From: Fen-1273 sp035516035
Lineage (GTDB): Bacteria > Bacteroidota > Ignavibacteria > UBA10030 > UBA6906
NCBI GenBank assembly: GCA_035516035.1
Contig: DATJAS010000044.1
Coordinates: forward strand, 1-64,000
Length of the DNA: 64,000 nucleotides
Direction: 5' to 3'
The position numbers and the translations under genes are program-made. Every line of letters starts with the position of its first letter. The stretch's first letter is position 1. The notes beneath the pieces are model-generated. The model was not told the DNA's origin. It worked only from the letters and a program-made list of their open reading frames with translations, and searched no databases. Of the stretch, positions 15,635 through 24,359 are shown in pieces.

Positions 15635-18052
15635 ATGCCGAAGGCCTTGGTTTCTCTCACACTTCTCACCCTCCTCCTTCCCCCATCCGGTTCATCAGCA
15701 TTACAGCAAGCCGGAGCGACTCTCGACACTCAACGTCTCCTCGCCGAAGCCGACTCTCTCCTGAAAATCGGCAATGCGGATAGCGCGGGATCACTCTATT
15801 CATCTGTCGCATCAGTGGAGCCCGCCAATCTGCGCGCGCTCATCGGGCTGGGCAAATCGGCTCTCGGGGTGCGCGACTGGGACCGCGCGGTGGATGCGGC
15901 AGATAAGATCTCCGGAATCGATCCGGCGAGCCTCGCCGGTCACTATATCGAAGCTGTCGCACGCAGGGAGAAGGGTTCAATTGCATTCCGTGAACCGGGC
16001 TACTTCGGGCCTTCCATCGTCGGCGACTGGGGGCGTGCCCGGCGGCTCTTTACATGGGTGGTGACCCGCGATTCGGGATTTGAGGACATCCTTTGCCAGT
16101 TTGCGCTTCTGAACAGGTACGAGGGGAATAAGCAGGGTGCGCTTGACCTTATTTCCCGGGAGGCGGCTCTCCGCCCCGAACTTATAGAGCCACAGGTGGG
16201 AAGATACAGGCTGTATCAGTACTTCATCGCGACGGAAGACTCCGCACATGTCGTCGACTGGCTTCGAACGCTCCCGGGGGACCTGCCGCGCTACTTTGTC
16301 GGTGAACTCTGGAGGCGCCACGGGAACGTTGCGGGGGCCGATTCGGTCTTTAACATGTTGCTTGCCAGGGCCGGTGAAGTCTCTCCCCAGGCTCTCCGTC
16401 TCTCCCTGGCGCGTCTCATGATGAAACAGGGAAGGGGCGAAGAGGCCGAGAAGGAATACTGGAAGGGCATACATTCGGCCAACACCAGGCTCGGACTCGC
16501 GTTGCTGCTCGAAGACGTGAAATATATCATCTCAGACCAGGAGCTCTATCTCTTCAGGAGCATCGATTCGGTGAGCGGGCAGAGGCAGTTTTTCAGGAGT
16601 TTCTGGAACTTCAGGAATCCTTCGCTGGCCCTGAAGACGAATCAGCGGCTCCAGGACCACGTTCGCCGTTTCGTGTATGCCGAGGAGCATTTCGAATACT
16701 ATGGCGCACGCACTCGGTTTAACAATCCTGACAGGCAAAAGGAGCTGCGATTCCCCGCCGCATTCGCGCTGAACGAGAGATTTAACGACAAGGGTCTCAT
16801 CTATATTCGCCAGGGTGATCCCGATGATGTAATACGTCACAGCTATGCACCGTTTGACGACGAGAATTCTAAAGGCGAGGGCTTTGTTGCTCCACTGCCG
16901 AGGCATATCGTCACAAACTACGGCGCGCCGACCCCGGACGAGCAAATGCATGCAATCGAGAAGGCACAGAGGGACTATGACGCCCACTGGCTCTTGTCGT
17001 ACGCCCATGACGAATTCGAATCATGGCTCTACGATGCCACGCCCGAATCGCCAAGGATGGTGTTCCATTTCCAGATGCACAACGCGGTCAGGAACAACTG
17101 GAGGCTGGTCCCCATACCCGCTCTGGACGCGATGCTGGACGAACTGGGCGTCTGGGATTCGAAATACACGCGAATGTACGATGGCATGGAAGTGGAGAGA
17201 TCCGTGCTGCAGGCGCAGATCAGCAATGATTCGCGGGACATCGTGCGGTATGCGCTTTCGACGGAACGCCAGACCTGGGCTAAAGCGACTGAGGTATTTC
17301 ACTTTCCCCACGCCATCGACGTGTTCCGGGCGCCACGGGGGCAGTGTCTTGTCGATGTAAGCTATGCGATTCCGCTCGCGGCACTGTCGCGCTCCGTCCC
17401 CGATACCGTGAAATCAATCCCCGTGGAAGTGGGTTTTTCGCTCGTCGACGCCAAATCGCTGCACGCCGCAAGCCAGCTTGATACGATTCAAGTGAGTCTT
17501 TCACGGTCTCGCACCGGGATGCTCCTCGATCTTGTGAGGTACACCGTCCCGCCGGACTCCTATGCCGTCTCCATGCATTTACGACCCCTCGTGGGAGACA
17601 AAATCGCGACATGGAGAGAGAAACTGCGTGCCAGTGACTTCTCACGCCCGGGCCTCAGGGTTAGTTCAATACAACTCTTGAGACCATCTCCTGAAAAAGG
17701 CGCACTTGACATTGACGGCGTGAAAGTTGTCCAGAGTCCCCTTTCAACACATGTCAGGACCGAGAAGCTCCTGGTTTATTTCCAGATGTACCATCTTGTG
17801 GCTGACGTAGACGGTGTCACTTCCTATCGGACAGAATGCACACTTCAGCCGTTCGACGACCCCGACCCGGCGAAAGGGATTCTCGTTTATTCGAAGGACA
17901 AGACAGGGTCCGAGGAGATGGCCGCGCAGTTCTGCCAGATCGATGTGCACTACGTTCCCGCCGGTCACTACCGGCTCATCGTCAAAGCCACAGATCGAAA
18001 ACGCGTGGAATCGTGTGTCGCTGAACGTGAGCTGCATCTTGTCAAGCCGTAA
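15635..18052 (+). CDS. Exported TPR / GWxTD-domain-like protein
   Basis: An 805-residue protein with a signal peptide (1-25) and a helical, TPR-like N-terminal half (about 35-300: LLAEADSLLKIGNADSAGSLYSS and similar). A region at about 310-470 resembles the GWxTD domain: FFRSFWNFRNPS, RFNDKGLIYIRQGDPDDVIRH, then ESWLYD. The canonical GWxTD pentapeptide is degenerate (RFNDKG), so the match is divergent. GWxTD proteins are common in FCB and Acidobacteria and mostly uncharacterised. GGAGG lies 5 bases before the ATG. The coding GC is visibly lower than in flanking genes. Confidence 0.75.
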   Translation: MPKALVSLTLLTLLLPPSGSSALQQAGATLDTQRLLAEADSLLKIGNADSAGSLYSSVASVEPANLRALIGLGKSALGVRDWDRAVDAADKISGIDPASLAGHYIEAVARREKGSIAFREPGYFGPSIVGDWGRARRLFTWVVTRDSGFEDILCQFALLNRYEGNKQGALDLISREAALRPELIEPQVGRYRLYQYFIATEDSAHVVDWLRTLPGDLPRYFVGELWRRHGNVAGADSVFNMLLARAGEVSPQALRLSLARLMMKQGRGEEAEKEYWKGIHSANTRLGLALLLEDVKYIISDQELYLFRSIDSVSGQRQFFRSFWNFRNPSLALKTNQRLQDHVRRFVYAEEHFEYYGARTRFNNPDRQKELRFPAAFALNERFNDKGLIYIRQGDPDDVIRHSYAPFDDENSKGEGFVAPLPRHIVTNYGAPTPDEQMHAIEKAQRDYDAHWLLSYAHDEFESWLYDATPESPRMVFHFQMHNAVRNNWRLVPIPALDAMLDELGVWDSKYTRMYDGMEVERSVLQAQISNDSRDIVRYALSTERQTWAKATEVFHFPHAIDVFRAPRGQCLVDVSYAIPLAALSRSVPDTVKSIPVEVGFSLVDAKSLHAASQLDTIQVSLSRSRTGMLLDLVRYTVPPDSYAVSMHLRPLVGDKIATWREKLRASDFSRPGLRVSSIQLLRPSPEKGALDIDGVKVVQSPLSTHVRTEKLLVYFQMYHLVADVDGVTSYRTECTLQPFDDPDPAKGILVYSKDKTGSEEMAAQFCQIDVHYVPAGHYRLIVKATDRKRVESCVAERELHLVKP

Positions 18053-18371
18053 CCGAATCATTTCAAAATATGTCAATTGAGAGGACGCACGCTACCGATG
18101 TCGATTTCTTCCTGCTTTGCTTGACATTTGCAGAGAGCCGTGCTACAATGGGCTCAGCTTACCGCATCTATCTCCCACCTCACGGAGAACACGAGCCCTG
18201 AATTGATATCGAGTTCTTAGAATCTCGAAGATCAACATGGACTCTGTTCCACCTCGCTACTCCCGAGAAACTCACTCGATCATCTGGCCTGGCCCAGCCC
18301 CGCCTGGTGATGGAGCCAGCGTGCTATAGTACGCGCCCCCGCTTCGCTGCCACGACACACGAGGTGTAAGG
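18053..18371 (+). other. 319-bp intergenic leader upstream of the efflux operon
   Basis: No credible reading frame is seen here. It holds a near-consensus promoter at 18121-18149 and an inverted repeat at 18203-18235 (TTGAT-a-TCGAG, 10-base loop, CTCGA-ag-ATCAA). It also holds a possible extended -10 (TGCTATAGT) at 18322-18330, closer to the adaptor gene. Transcripts from the distal promoter would carry a leader of about 215 bases. Confidence 0.5.
18121..18149 (+). promoter_or_regulatory. Near-consensus sigma-70 promoter
   Basis: TTGACA (18121-18126), 17-base spacer, TACAAT (18144-18149): a perfect -35 and a five-of-six -10. The nearest gene downstream is the HlyD-type adaptor at 18372. Confidence 0.7.
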
Positions 18372-19691
18372 ATGCCCCGATTTTCATTTGTGAACGATCT
18401 ATTCAATCGCATCGACCCGCGCATCAAGGCAATCCTGACGCGGCGTCCGGTTGTCACGTACGCGGTGGCCGGTGCGCTTGCGCTCCTGCTCATCCTCTAC
18501 GTCGCGCTCCCGGCCGGCGCCGCAAAATCGGATATCACCGTCGTCCCTGCGCGGGGCGTCTTTCTCGTCACCGTGACTGTCAGCGGCGAGCTCCAGGCGA
18601 AGAACTCGATCAACGTGATGGGCCCGCAGGATGCCCAGCGGGCAAACATCTGGCAGATGAAGCTGAGCAACCTCATCCCCGAAGGGACCGTGGTGAAGAA
18701 AGGGGAGATCGTCGCCGAACTGGATAAGTCTGAGATCACGGGCAAGTTCAAGGAATCGCAGCTTAACGTCCAGAAGCTGGATGCCCAGTTCCTCCAGACG
18801 GTGCTCGATAGCGCGCTGACCCTCTCGCAAGCGAGGGACGATTTGGTAAACCTCGCGTACACCGAGGAAGAAAAGCGCCTTGCCCAGGAGGAATCCGCGT
18901 ACGAGGCACCCGCGATGAAACGGCAGGCGGAGATAGAGTTCGAACGTGCGAAGCGCGGACTCGAGCAGGCGAAGCAGAACTACGTCACGAAGCGGAAACA
19001 ATCGGTGGCCAAGACACAGGCGGCGGGCGCTGACCTGATGAAGGAGAAACAGCACCTGGAGATGTACCAGAAAGCGATGGAGGAGTTTACGATCCGGGCC
19101 CCCGCGGACGGGATGGTGATCTACGCGCGGGAATGGAACGGGAAAAAGAAAGTGGTGGGAAGCACGATCAACGCCTGGGATCCCACGGTCGCGACGCTCC
19201 CCGACCTGCGCGAGATGGAGTCGATTACGTACGTGAGCGAGCTTGATATCCAGAAGCTCGCCGTCGGCCAGAAAGTGACGCTCGGCCTCGACGCGGACCC
19301 TGCGAAGAAGCTGACGGGTGTCGTGGTTGCCGTGGCGAACATCGGGGAGCAGAGGCCGAACTCCGATTCCAAGGTCTTTGAAGTGCGGATCAAGGTCAAC
19401 GAATCTGATACAACGCTGCGGCCGGCCATGACCACCGCAAACGAGATCCTCGTGGCAAAACAGGACAGCGTCCTGTCGGTCCCCCTGGAGTGCGTCCATA
19501 CCGAGGGGGGCGTGACGTTCGTGTACAGGAGGAGCGGCGGTTCAGTCGTGAAACAGGAAGTGAAAACCGGGTTGATTAACGAGAACGCGACGGTGATCCT
19601 CGCGGGTGTGACGGATCGCGACGTCCTCCTGTTAACAACGCCCCCAGATGCGGGGAAATTCAAGACCGTCCTCCTTGCGTCCCCCCTGTGA
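18372..19691 (+). CDS. HlyD/MacA-type periplasmic adaptor subunit
   Basis: A 439-residue membrane-fusion protein: one N-terminal transmembrane segment (about 30-50), a lipoyl-like half motif (GELQAKNSINVMGPQ), and a coiled-coil hairpin at about 120-240 rich in Lys, Glu and Gln. The second lipoyl half (FTIRAPADGMVIYAREW) and a beta-barrel with LPDLREMESITYVSELDIQKL follow. It would bridge the permease at 19688 and the TolC-type channel at 21100. An AGGTGTAAGG site precedes the ATG. The stop overlaps the next gene (GTGA). Confidence 0.9.
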   Translation: MPRFSFVNDLFNRIDPRIKAILTRRPVVTYAVAGALALLLILYVALPAGAAKSDITVVPARGVFLVTVTVSGELQAKNSINVMGPQDAQRANIWQMKLSNLIPEGTVVKKGEIVAELDKSEITGKFKESQLNVQKLDAQFLQTVLDSALTLSQARDDLVNLAYTEEEKRLAQEESAYEAPAMKRQAEIEFERAKRGLEQAKQNYVTKRKQSVAKTQAAGADLMKEKQHLEMYQKAMEEFTIRAPADGMVIYAREWNGKKKVVGSTINAWDPTVATLPDLREMESITYVSELDIQKLAVGQKVTLGLDADPAKKLTGVVVAVANIGEQRPNSDSKVFEVRIKVNESDTTLRPAMTTANEILVAKQDSVLSVPLECVHTEGGVTFVYRRSGGSVVKQEVKTGLINENATVILAGVTDRDVLLLTTPPDAGKFKTVLLASPL

Positions 19692-21082
19692 ACCTGCCGG
19701 GAAACAGATTCGTTGCGCGCTGGCTCTCGACGGGCACGGCCCTCCAGCTTGCGCAGAGCGCTCGCATCGCGGTCGAGGCGATCACGCACAACCGGCTTCG
19801 CGCCGTCCTGACCTCTCTCGGGATCGTCTTCGGCGTGGGGTCGGTGATCTCCATGCTGGCCGTCGGGACCGGGGCCAAGCAGGAGATCCTCGAACAGATG
19901 AAGCTCCTCGGGGCTAACAACATCATCATCACCCCGGTCGTCGAGCAGGAGGAGGGGAAGGTCGAGGAGGAGCCAGCGACGGGCAAGAAAGAGAAAAAAC
20001 GGTTCAGCCCCGGCCTGACGCTTGACGACGGCGAAGGGATATTGAGCACGCTCCCCGGGATTGAATTCGTGAGCCCGGAAGTGGTCATGGAGACCATGAT
20101 CGTGCGCGAGGGGCTCAAGCGCACTGGGAAGCTCGTTGGCGTCGATTCGATATACTTTGTCACAACGGATTTTGCCCTCGAGCGGGGGCAGCTCTTCTCG
20201 CGGGCCCAGATGAGCCAGGCGCTCCCGGTTGCGGTAATCGGCCACGGGATCAAGACGAGGTTCTTCTCCACTCAGGATCCCATCGGCGGCAGGATCAAAT
20301 GCGGGAGCCTCTGGCTCACGGTGGTCGGTGTGTTGCAGGAACGGCGGCTGAGCAAGGACAACATACAGCATCTCGGCCTGCGCGATTTCAACTTCGACGT
20401 GTACACGCCCGTGAAGACGCTTCTTCTCCGCTACAAGAACCGGACGCTGGTCACGCGGCTCGACGTGCAGAAGGCCGCGCGGGAAACCGGCGGGGACGAC
20501 AATAACGGCGAGCAGAAGAAGGCGGTCAATTACCACCAGCTCGACCGGCTGGTCGTCCGCGTGGCGAATACGGACCAGATGGCGGGCCTGGCGGAGGTCA
20601 TCAGCAGGATGCTCGAGCGCCGGCACAATAACGTGGTCGATTTCCAGGTCATGGTCCCCGAGCAGCTCCTCCGGCAGGCGCAGCGGACGCGTGAGATATT
20701 CAATATTGTCCTCGGCGCGATCGCCTCGATCTCGCTGATCGTGGGGGGTATCGGCATCATGAATATCATGCTCGCCTCGGTGATGGAGCGGACAAAGGAG
20801 ATCGGCATTCGCCGGGCTGCGGGAGCGACGAAGCGCGCAATCGTGCTCCAGTTCCTGAGCGAGGCCATGATCATCAGCTTCACGGGGGGAATCATGGGCA
20901 TTATTCTCGGCTTCGCTATCAGCTCCGCGATTGAGACGTTCGCAGGCGTCCAGACGATCGTGACGTTCCTCTCCGTGCTTGTCGCGTTTGTGATATCTAT
21001 ATCGGTGGGGATCCTCTTCGGCATCCTCCCCGCGCGGCGCGCGGCCGAACAGGATCCGGTTGCGTGCCTGCGGTACGAATAA
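19688..21082 (+). CDS. MacB-like FtsX-family permease lacking an ATPase domain
   Basis: A 464-residue protein with the MacB periplasmic-core layout: TM1 at about 35-60 (NRLRAVLTSLGIVFGVGSVISMLAVG), a large periplasmic domain, and three C-terminal helices of the FtsX domain (SLIVGGIGIMNIMLASVMERTKEIGIRRAAGA is the hallmark). E. coli MacB carries its ATPase at the N terminus; here none is fused and none lies in the operon. A lysine/glutamate-rich insertion (EEEPATGKKEKKRF) sits near residue 95. The GTG start overlaps the adaptor stop. Confidence 0.9.
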   Translation: MNLPGNRFVARWLSTGTALQLAQSARIAVEAITHNRLRAVLTSLGIVFGVGSVISMLAVGTGAKQEILEQMKLLGANNIIITPVVEQEEGKVEEEPATGKKEKKRFSPGLTLDDGEGILSTLPGIEFVSPEVVMETMIVREGLKRTGKLVGVDSIYFVTTDFALERGQLFSRAQMSQALPVAVIGHGIKTRFFSTQDPIGGRIKCGSLWLTVVGVLQERRLSKDNIQHLGLRDFNFDVYTPVKTLLLRYKNRTLVTRLDVQKAARETGGDDNNGEQKKAVNYHQLDRLVVRVANTDQMAGLAEVISRMLERRHNNVVDFQVMVPEQLLRQAQRTREIFNIVLGAIASISLIVGGIGIMNIMLASVMERTKEIGIRRAAGATKRAIVLQFLSEAMIISFTGGIMGIILGFAISSAIETFAGVQTIVTFLSVLVAFVISISVGILFGILPARRAAEQDPVACLRYE

Positions 21083-21099
21083 ACTACCGGACAGAACGA

Positions 21100-22569
21100 A
21101 TGAAGAACTCGGCCCTCCTGCTTATGCTCCTGGCGACCGGCACGGCGCGCCTCCCCGCCCAGGTCGACACGACGTGGTTGACGCTCCACGACTGCGTGCG
21201 CATGGCGCGCGAGCAGGGCCCCCTCGGCGCCATGGCCCGGAGCTCTCTGGAGGAGAAAGAGTCAACCTACCGCTCGTTCATGCGCGGGCTTCTCCCACAG
21301 CTTTCACTCCAGGGGGATGCTCCCGGCTACACCCATTCCATCAACCCCGTCGTCCTCCCCGACGGGACGACGATGTTCATCCCCCAGAGCGAAGCATCTT
21401 CCGCGGCCAGCCTCGCGCTCACGCAGAAGATCCCGTTCACCGGGGGCCTCCTCTCCGTCCTCTCCGGGCTGAACAGGATCGACATAATGGAGTCGCGGAC
21501 GCACTACTATAACGCGAAGCCCCTCTCCCTGTCGCTCACGCAGCCAATTTTCCAGCTCAACACGATGCGCTGGGACGAGGAGGCGCAGGATCTCCACTAC
21601 CGTATGGCCCCGCGCGAGCTGGCCGAAGCGCTCGAAGACTGCGCGGCTGATGTGACGAACAAGTTTTTCGACCTTCTCGTGTCGTCGATGAACGCCTCAA
21701 ACGCCTCGCTCAACGTGGCAATCAACGATACCCTCTACAGGATCTCGCGCGGCAGGTTTAACGTCGGCAAGATCGCGGAGAATGACCTGCTCCAGAGCGA
21801 ACTTGCCTACCTTAGCGCGAAGACCGACTTCGAGAACGCTGAGGTAGGGCTCTCCCGGTCGCGAGAAACGCTCAGGGCGGCGCTCGGCATGTCGCCGGTG
21901 GTCACGTTTGCACTCGTGCCTCCCCGGGAGATCACCGGCGGGCGCGTCGAACCTGACTCGGCGCTCGCGGCGGCGAGGCGCTACCGGAGCGACATGCTCA
22001 ATTACGAACTTCAGCGCCTGACGGCAGAGCGGGGGGTGATCCAGGCGAAATCGGACAACGCGTTTGTCGCGACACTGAACGCCAGCATAGGGTACAACCA
22101 GACTGCCCCGGTGCTCCCCGATGCCTACCGGCAGCTCCTTGACCAGCAGGCGGTGAGCTTGGGGTTCACGTTCCCGATATTCCGGTGGGGAGCGGGGAGC
22201 GCTGCGGTGGATGCGGCGCTTGCCGAGCAGAAGCGCACGGAAGTCTCGGTGGCGCAGCAACGGTTCGACGCGGAGCAGGAGGTCCTCTACGAAGCGGCCA
22301 GGCTGAACCTCCTGCGAGAGCAGGTGGCTGTCGCGGCTAAGTCCGACACGATTGCACAGCGGCGGTTCGACGTGGCGAAGGATCGCTACGTCATCGGCAA
22401 GATCGATATACCGATCCTCTTTATCGCGCAGAGCGAGAAAGACGCGGCGCGGCGGGCGAATATCCAGACGCTCTGGAATTACTGGGCGAGTTACTTCCGG
22501 CTCCGGCGGCTCACGCTCTTCGATTTCGAGACCGGGGAGCCGCTTGTGTCGCTCGAAGGGGGGCGGTAG
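21100..22569 (+). CDS. TolC-family outer-membrane efflux channel
   Basis: A 489-residue protein with a signal peptide (MKNSALLLMLLATG...LPAQ) and the two-fold repeated outer-membrane efflux protein architecture: long helices alternating with beta segments (LTLTQKI-like, NKFFDLLVSSMNA, LQSELAYLSAK, YNQTAP). The start was set at 21100, giving a clean signal peptide; the frame is open to 21064 but that would overlap the permease stop. It completes the adaptor-permease-channel operon. Its last 79 bases overlap the convergent rluE gene. Confidence 0.9.
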   Translation: MKNSALLLMLLATGTARLPAQVDTTWLTLHDCVRMAREQGPLGAMARSSLEEKESTYRSFMRGLLPQLSLQGDAPGYTHSINPVVLPDGTTMFIPQSEASSAASLALTQKIPFTGGLLSVLSGLNRIDIMESRTHYYNAKPLSLSLTQPIFQLNTMRWDEEAQDLHYRMAPRELAEALEDCAADVTNKFFDLLVSSMNASNASLNVAINDTLYRISRGRFNVGKIAENDLLQSELAYLSAKTDFENAEVGLSRSRETLRAALGMSPVVTFALVPPREITGGRVEPDSALAAARRYRSDMLNYELQRLTAERGVIQAKSDNAFVATLNASIGYNQTAPVLPDAYRQLLDQQAVSLGFTFPIFRWGAGSAAVDAALAEQKRTEVSVAQQRFDAEQEVLYEAARLNLLREQVAVAAKSDTIAQRRFDVAKDRYVIGKIDIPILFIAQSEKDAARRANIQTLWNYWASYFRLRRLTLFDFETGEPLVSLEGGR

Positions 22570-23159
22570 GCTCGCTGCGTGGAGGCGGCGGAGAGGAGTT
22601 CCTCCCTCTCCCGCTGAGTTGCATTTCGCCACTGGCCGGGAGCCAGGCCTTGCAGCGTCAGGCTTCCGATCGAAGTCCGCACAAGCCTGAGCGTCGGATG
22701 GCCGACCGCCGCCGTCATCTTCCTCACCTGCCTGTTCTTCCCCTCCGTGAGGCTGATCTCAAGGCAGGCCGTGGGTACGCTCTTCCTGAACCTGATAGGA
22801 ACCGGCCGCGGGGGAAGGTCGGGCTCGGCTGGAAGCAGACGCACGCTCGCCGGGAGCGTTTTTCGCCCCTCAATTTTGACCCCCTCCCGCAGCCTTCCCA
22901 GGGCCCCCTCGTTGGGGATCCGTTCCACCTGTGCAACGTACGTCCTCCGGTGGCCGAACCGCGGGTCCGTCACCATGTGTGTGATGCGGTTATCGTCCGT
23001 CAGGAGGAGTAGCCCCTCGCTCTCCGCGTCCAGGCGCCCGGCAGGGTACACGGACTTCGGGAATGGGCCGAAGTCAGCGAGCGTCTGCCACTTTCCCTCC
23101 CGCGTGAACTGGGAGAGCACGCCGAAAGGCTTGTAGAAGAGTATCAGGTGCGCTGCCAT
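22491..23159 (-). CDS. rluE: 23S rRNA pseudouridine synthase RluE-like
   Basis: A 222-residue RsuA/RluE-family synthase. Catalytic D44 lies in AGRLDAESEGLLLLT, with YKPFGVLSQFT before it and EGKNRQVRKMTAAVGHPTLRL after it. The pattern LPPRPVPIRFRKSVPTACLEI is closest to RluE, which modifies U2457 of 23S rRNA. There is no N-terminal S4 domain, as expected for RluE. A Ser/Arg-rich tail of about 35 residues extends into the convergent tolC-like gene. Confidence 0.9.
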   Translation of the reverse strand: MAAHLILFYKPFGVLSQFTREGKWQTLADFGPFPKSVYPAGRLDAESEGLLLLTDDNRITHMVTDPRFGHRRTYVAQVERIPNEGALGRLREGVKIEGRKTLPASVRLLPAEPDLPPRPVPIRFRKSVPTACLEISLTEGKNRQVRKMTAAVGHPTLRLVRTSIGSLTLQGLAPGQWRNATQREREELLSAASTQRAYRPPSSDTSGSPVSKSKSVSRRSRK

Positions 23160-23214
23160 GCCGCCAATGTATGCAGAAGGAGCGCGAAATGCGATTGCGG
23201 GAGCGGGCGCTTTC

Positions 23215-23243
23215 TTGATTCTCGGCTCGCTTCTCTCTACTTT
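23215..23243 (+). promoter_or_regulatory. Sigma-70-like promoter for the asparaginase-family gene
   Basis: TTGATT (23215-23220), 17-base spacer, TACTTT (23238-23243), 29 bases before the ATG at 23273. The leader is short and has no obvious ribosome site. Confidence 0.6.
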
Positions 23244-23272
23244 AGTATGTCACTGATAACACGCGCAACAAC

Positions 23273-24337
23273 ATGCCGACGACCCGGAGGACATTCCTGC
23301 AACGAGCCGGGGCGGCTGCCGCGGCGGCCGTCGCGGGTGCACCGCTGATCCCGTCCCTTCTCAAGTCCGCGCCGGCGCCATCGCCCGGCCCGATCGTCAT
23401 CGCCAGCGGGAACGGCCTCGAGGCGGTGAAAAAGGCGATGCAGGTGATCCAGCAGGGGAACGACGCGCTGGATGCCGTCATCGCCGGCGTGAACATCAAC
23501 GAGAACGATCCGAACGACACCAGCGTAGGGTACGGCGGCCTGCCCAACGAGGACGGCGTGGTCGAGCTGGATTCCGCCGTGATGCACGGCCCGAACCACA
23601 TGGCCGGTGCGGTGGCGTCGCTCCGCAATATCAAGAACCCCTCGAAGGTCGCCCGCCTGGTCATGGAGCGCACGGACCACGTGCTGCTCGTGGGAGAGGG
23701 GGCGCTCCGGTTCGCGAAGGCGCACGGCTTCGTGGAGGAGAACCTCCTCACCGAGAAGGCTCGGGAAGAGTGGCTGAAGTGGAAGGAGAACATGTCGAAG
23801 GAGGACGCCTGGCTGCCCGTGCATGCCGACACGACCCGCGCCGACCTTATCGGCGAGGCGTTCGCCCCGTACATGAAATACACGGGGACGATCCACTGCA
23901 GCGCCATCGACAGGAACGGCAACATCTCCTGCGTCACCACCACGAGCGGGCTCGCGTGGAAGATCGCGGGGAGGGTCGGCGATTCGCCGATCGTGGGGGC
24001 GGGTCTTTACTGCGACAACGAAGTGGGTGCCGCGGGCTCGACCGGGCGCGGCGAGGCGAACCTGATCAGCTGCAACAGCGTGATGATCGTTGAATGGATG
24101 CGGGCGGGGAAGTCGCCCGAGGAAGCGTGCCTGTTGGCGTGCAAGCGCGTGGTGGAGAACAACAAGCAGCGGCGGCTGCAGGACGATCAGGGCCGGCCGA
24201 CGTTTAATGTCTCGTTCTACGCGCTCAGCAGGAAGGGGGAGCGCGCCTGCGCGTCCGTTTGGGAGCCGAAGGAGTACGCGGTCCACGACGGCAGGGAGGC
24301 ACGGCTTATCCCGGGTGCGTACCTGTACAGGAAATGA
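23273..24337 (+). CDS. N4-(beta-N-acetylglucosaminyl)-L-asparaginase / isoaspartyl peptidase family (Ntn hydrolase)
   Basis: A 354-residue precursor with a twin-arginine signal (TTRRTFLQRAGAAAAAAVAG). The Ntn-hydrolase body starts at about 45 (IVIASGNGLEAVKKAMQVI). T206 in YTGTIHCSAID is the expected autocleavage site and nucleophile, followed by ISCVTTTSGLAWK and GRVGDSPIVGAGLYCDN, the binding loop of the family. Relatives split the GlcNAc-Asn bond of glycoasparagines or isoaspartyl peptides. The Tat signal implies folding before export. Confidence 0.9.
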   Translation: MPTTRRTFLQRAGAAAAAAVAGAPLIPSLLKSAPAPSPGPIVIASGNGLEAVKKAMQVIQQGNDALDAVIAGVNINENDPNDTSVGYGGLPNEDGVVELDSAVMHGPNHMAGAVASLRNIKNPSKVARLVMERTDHVLLVGEGALRFAKAHGFVEENLLTEKAREEWLKWKENMSKEDAWLPVHADTTRADLIGEAFAPYMKYTGTIHCSAIDRNGNISCVTTTSGLAWKIAGRVGDSPIVGAGLYCDNEVGAAGSTGRGEANLISCNSVMIVEWMRAGKSPEEACLLACKRVVENNKQRRLQDDQGRPTFNVSFYALSRKGERACASVWEPKEYAVHDGREARLIPGAYLYRK

Positions 24338-24359
24338 CTGTCCCACAACCCGGCACTGA

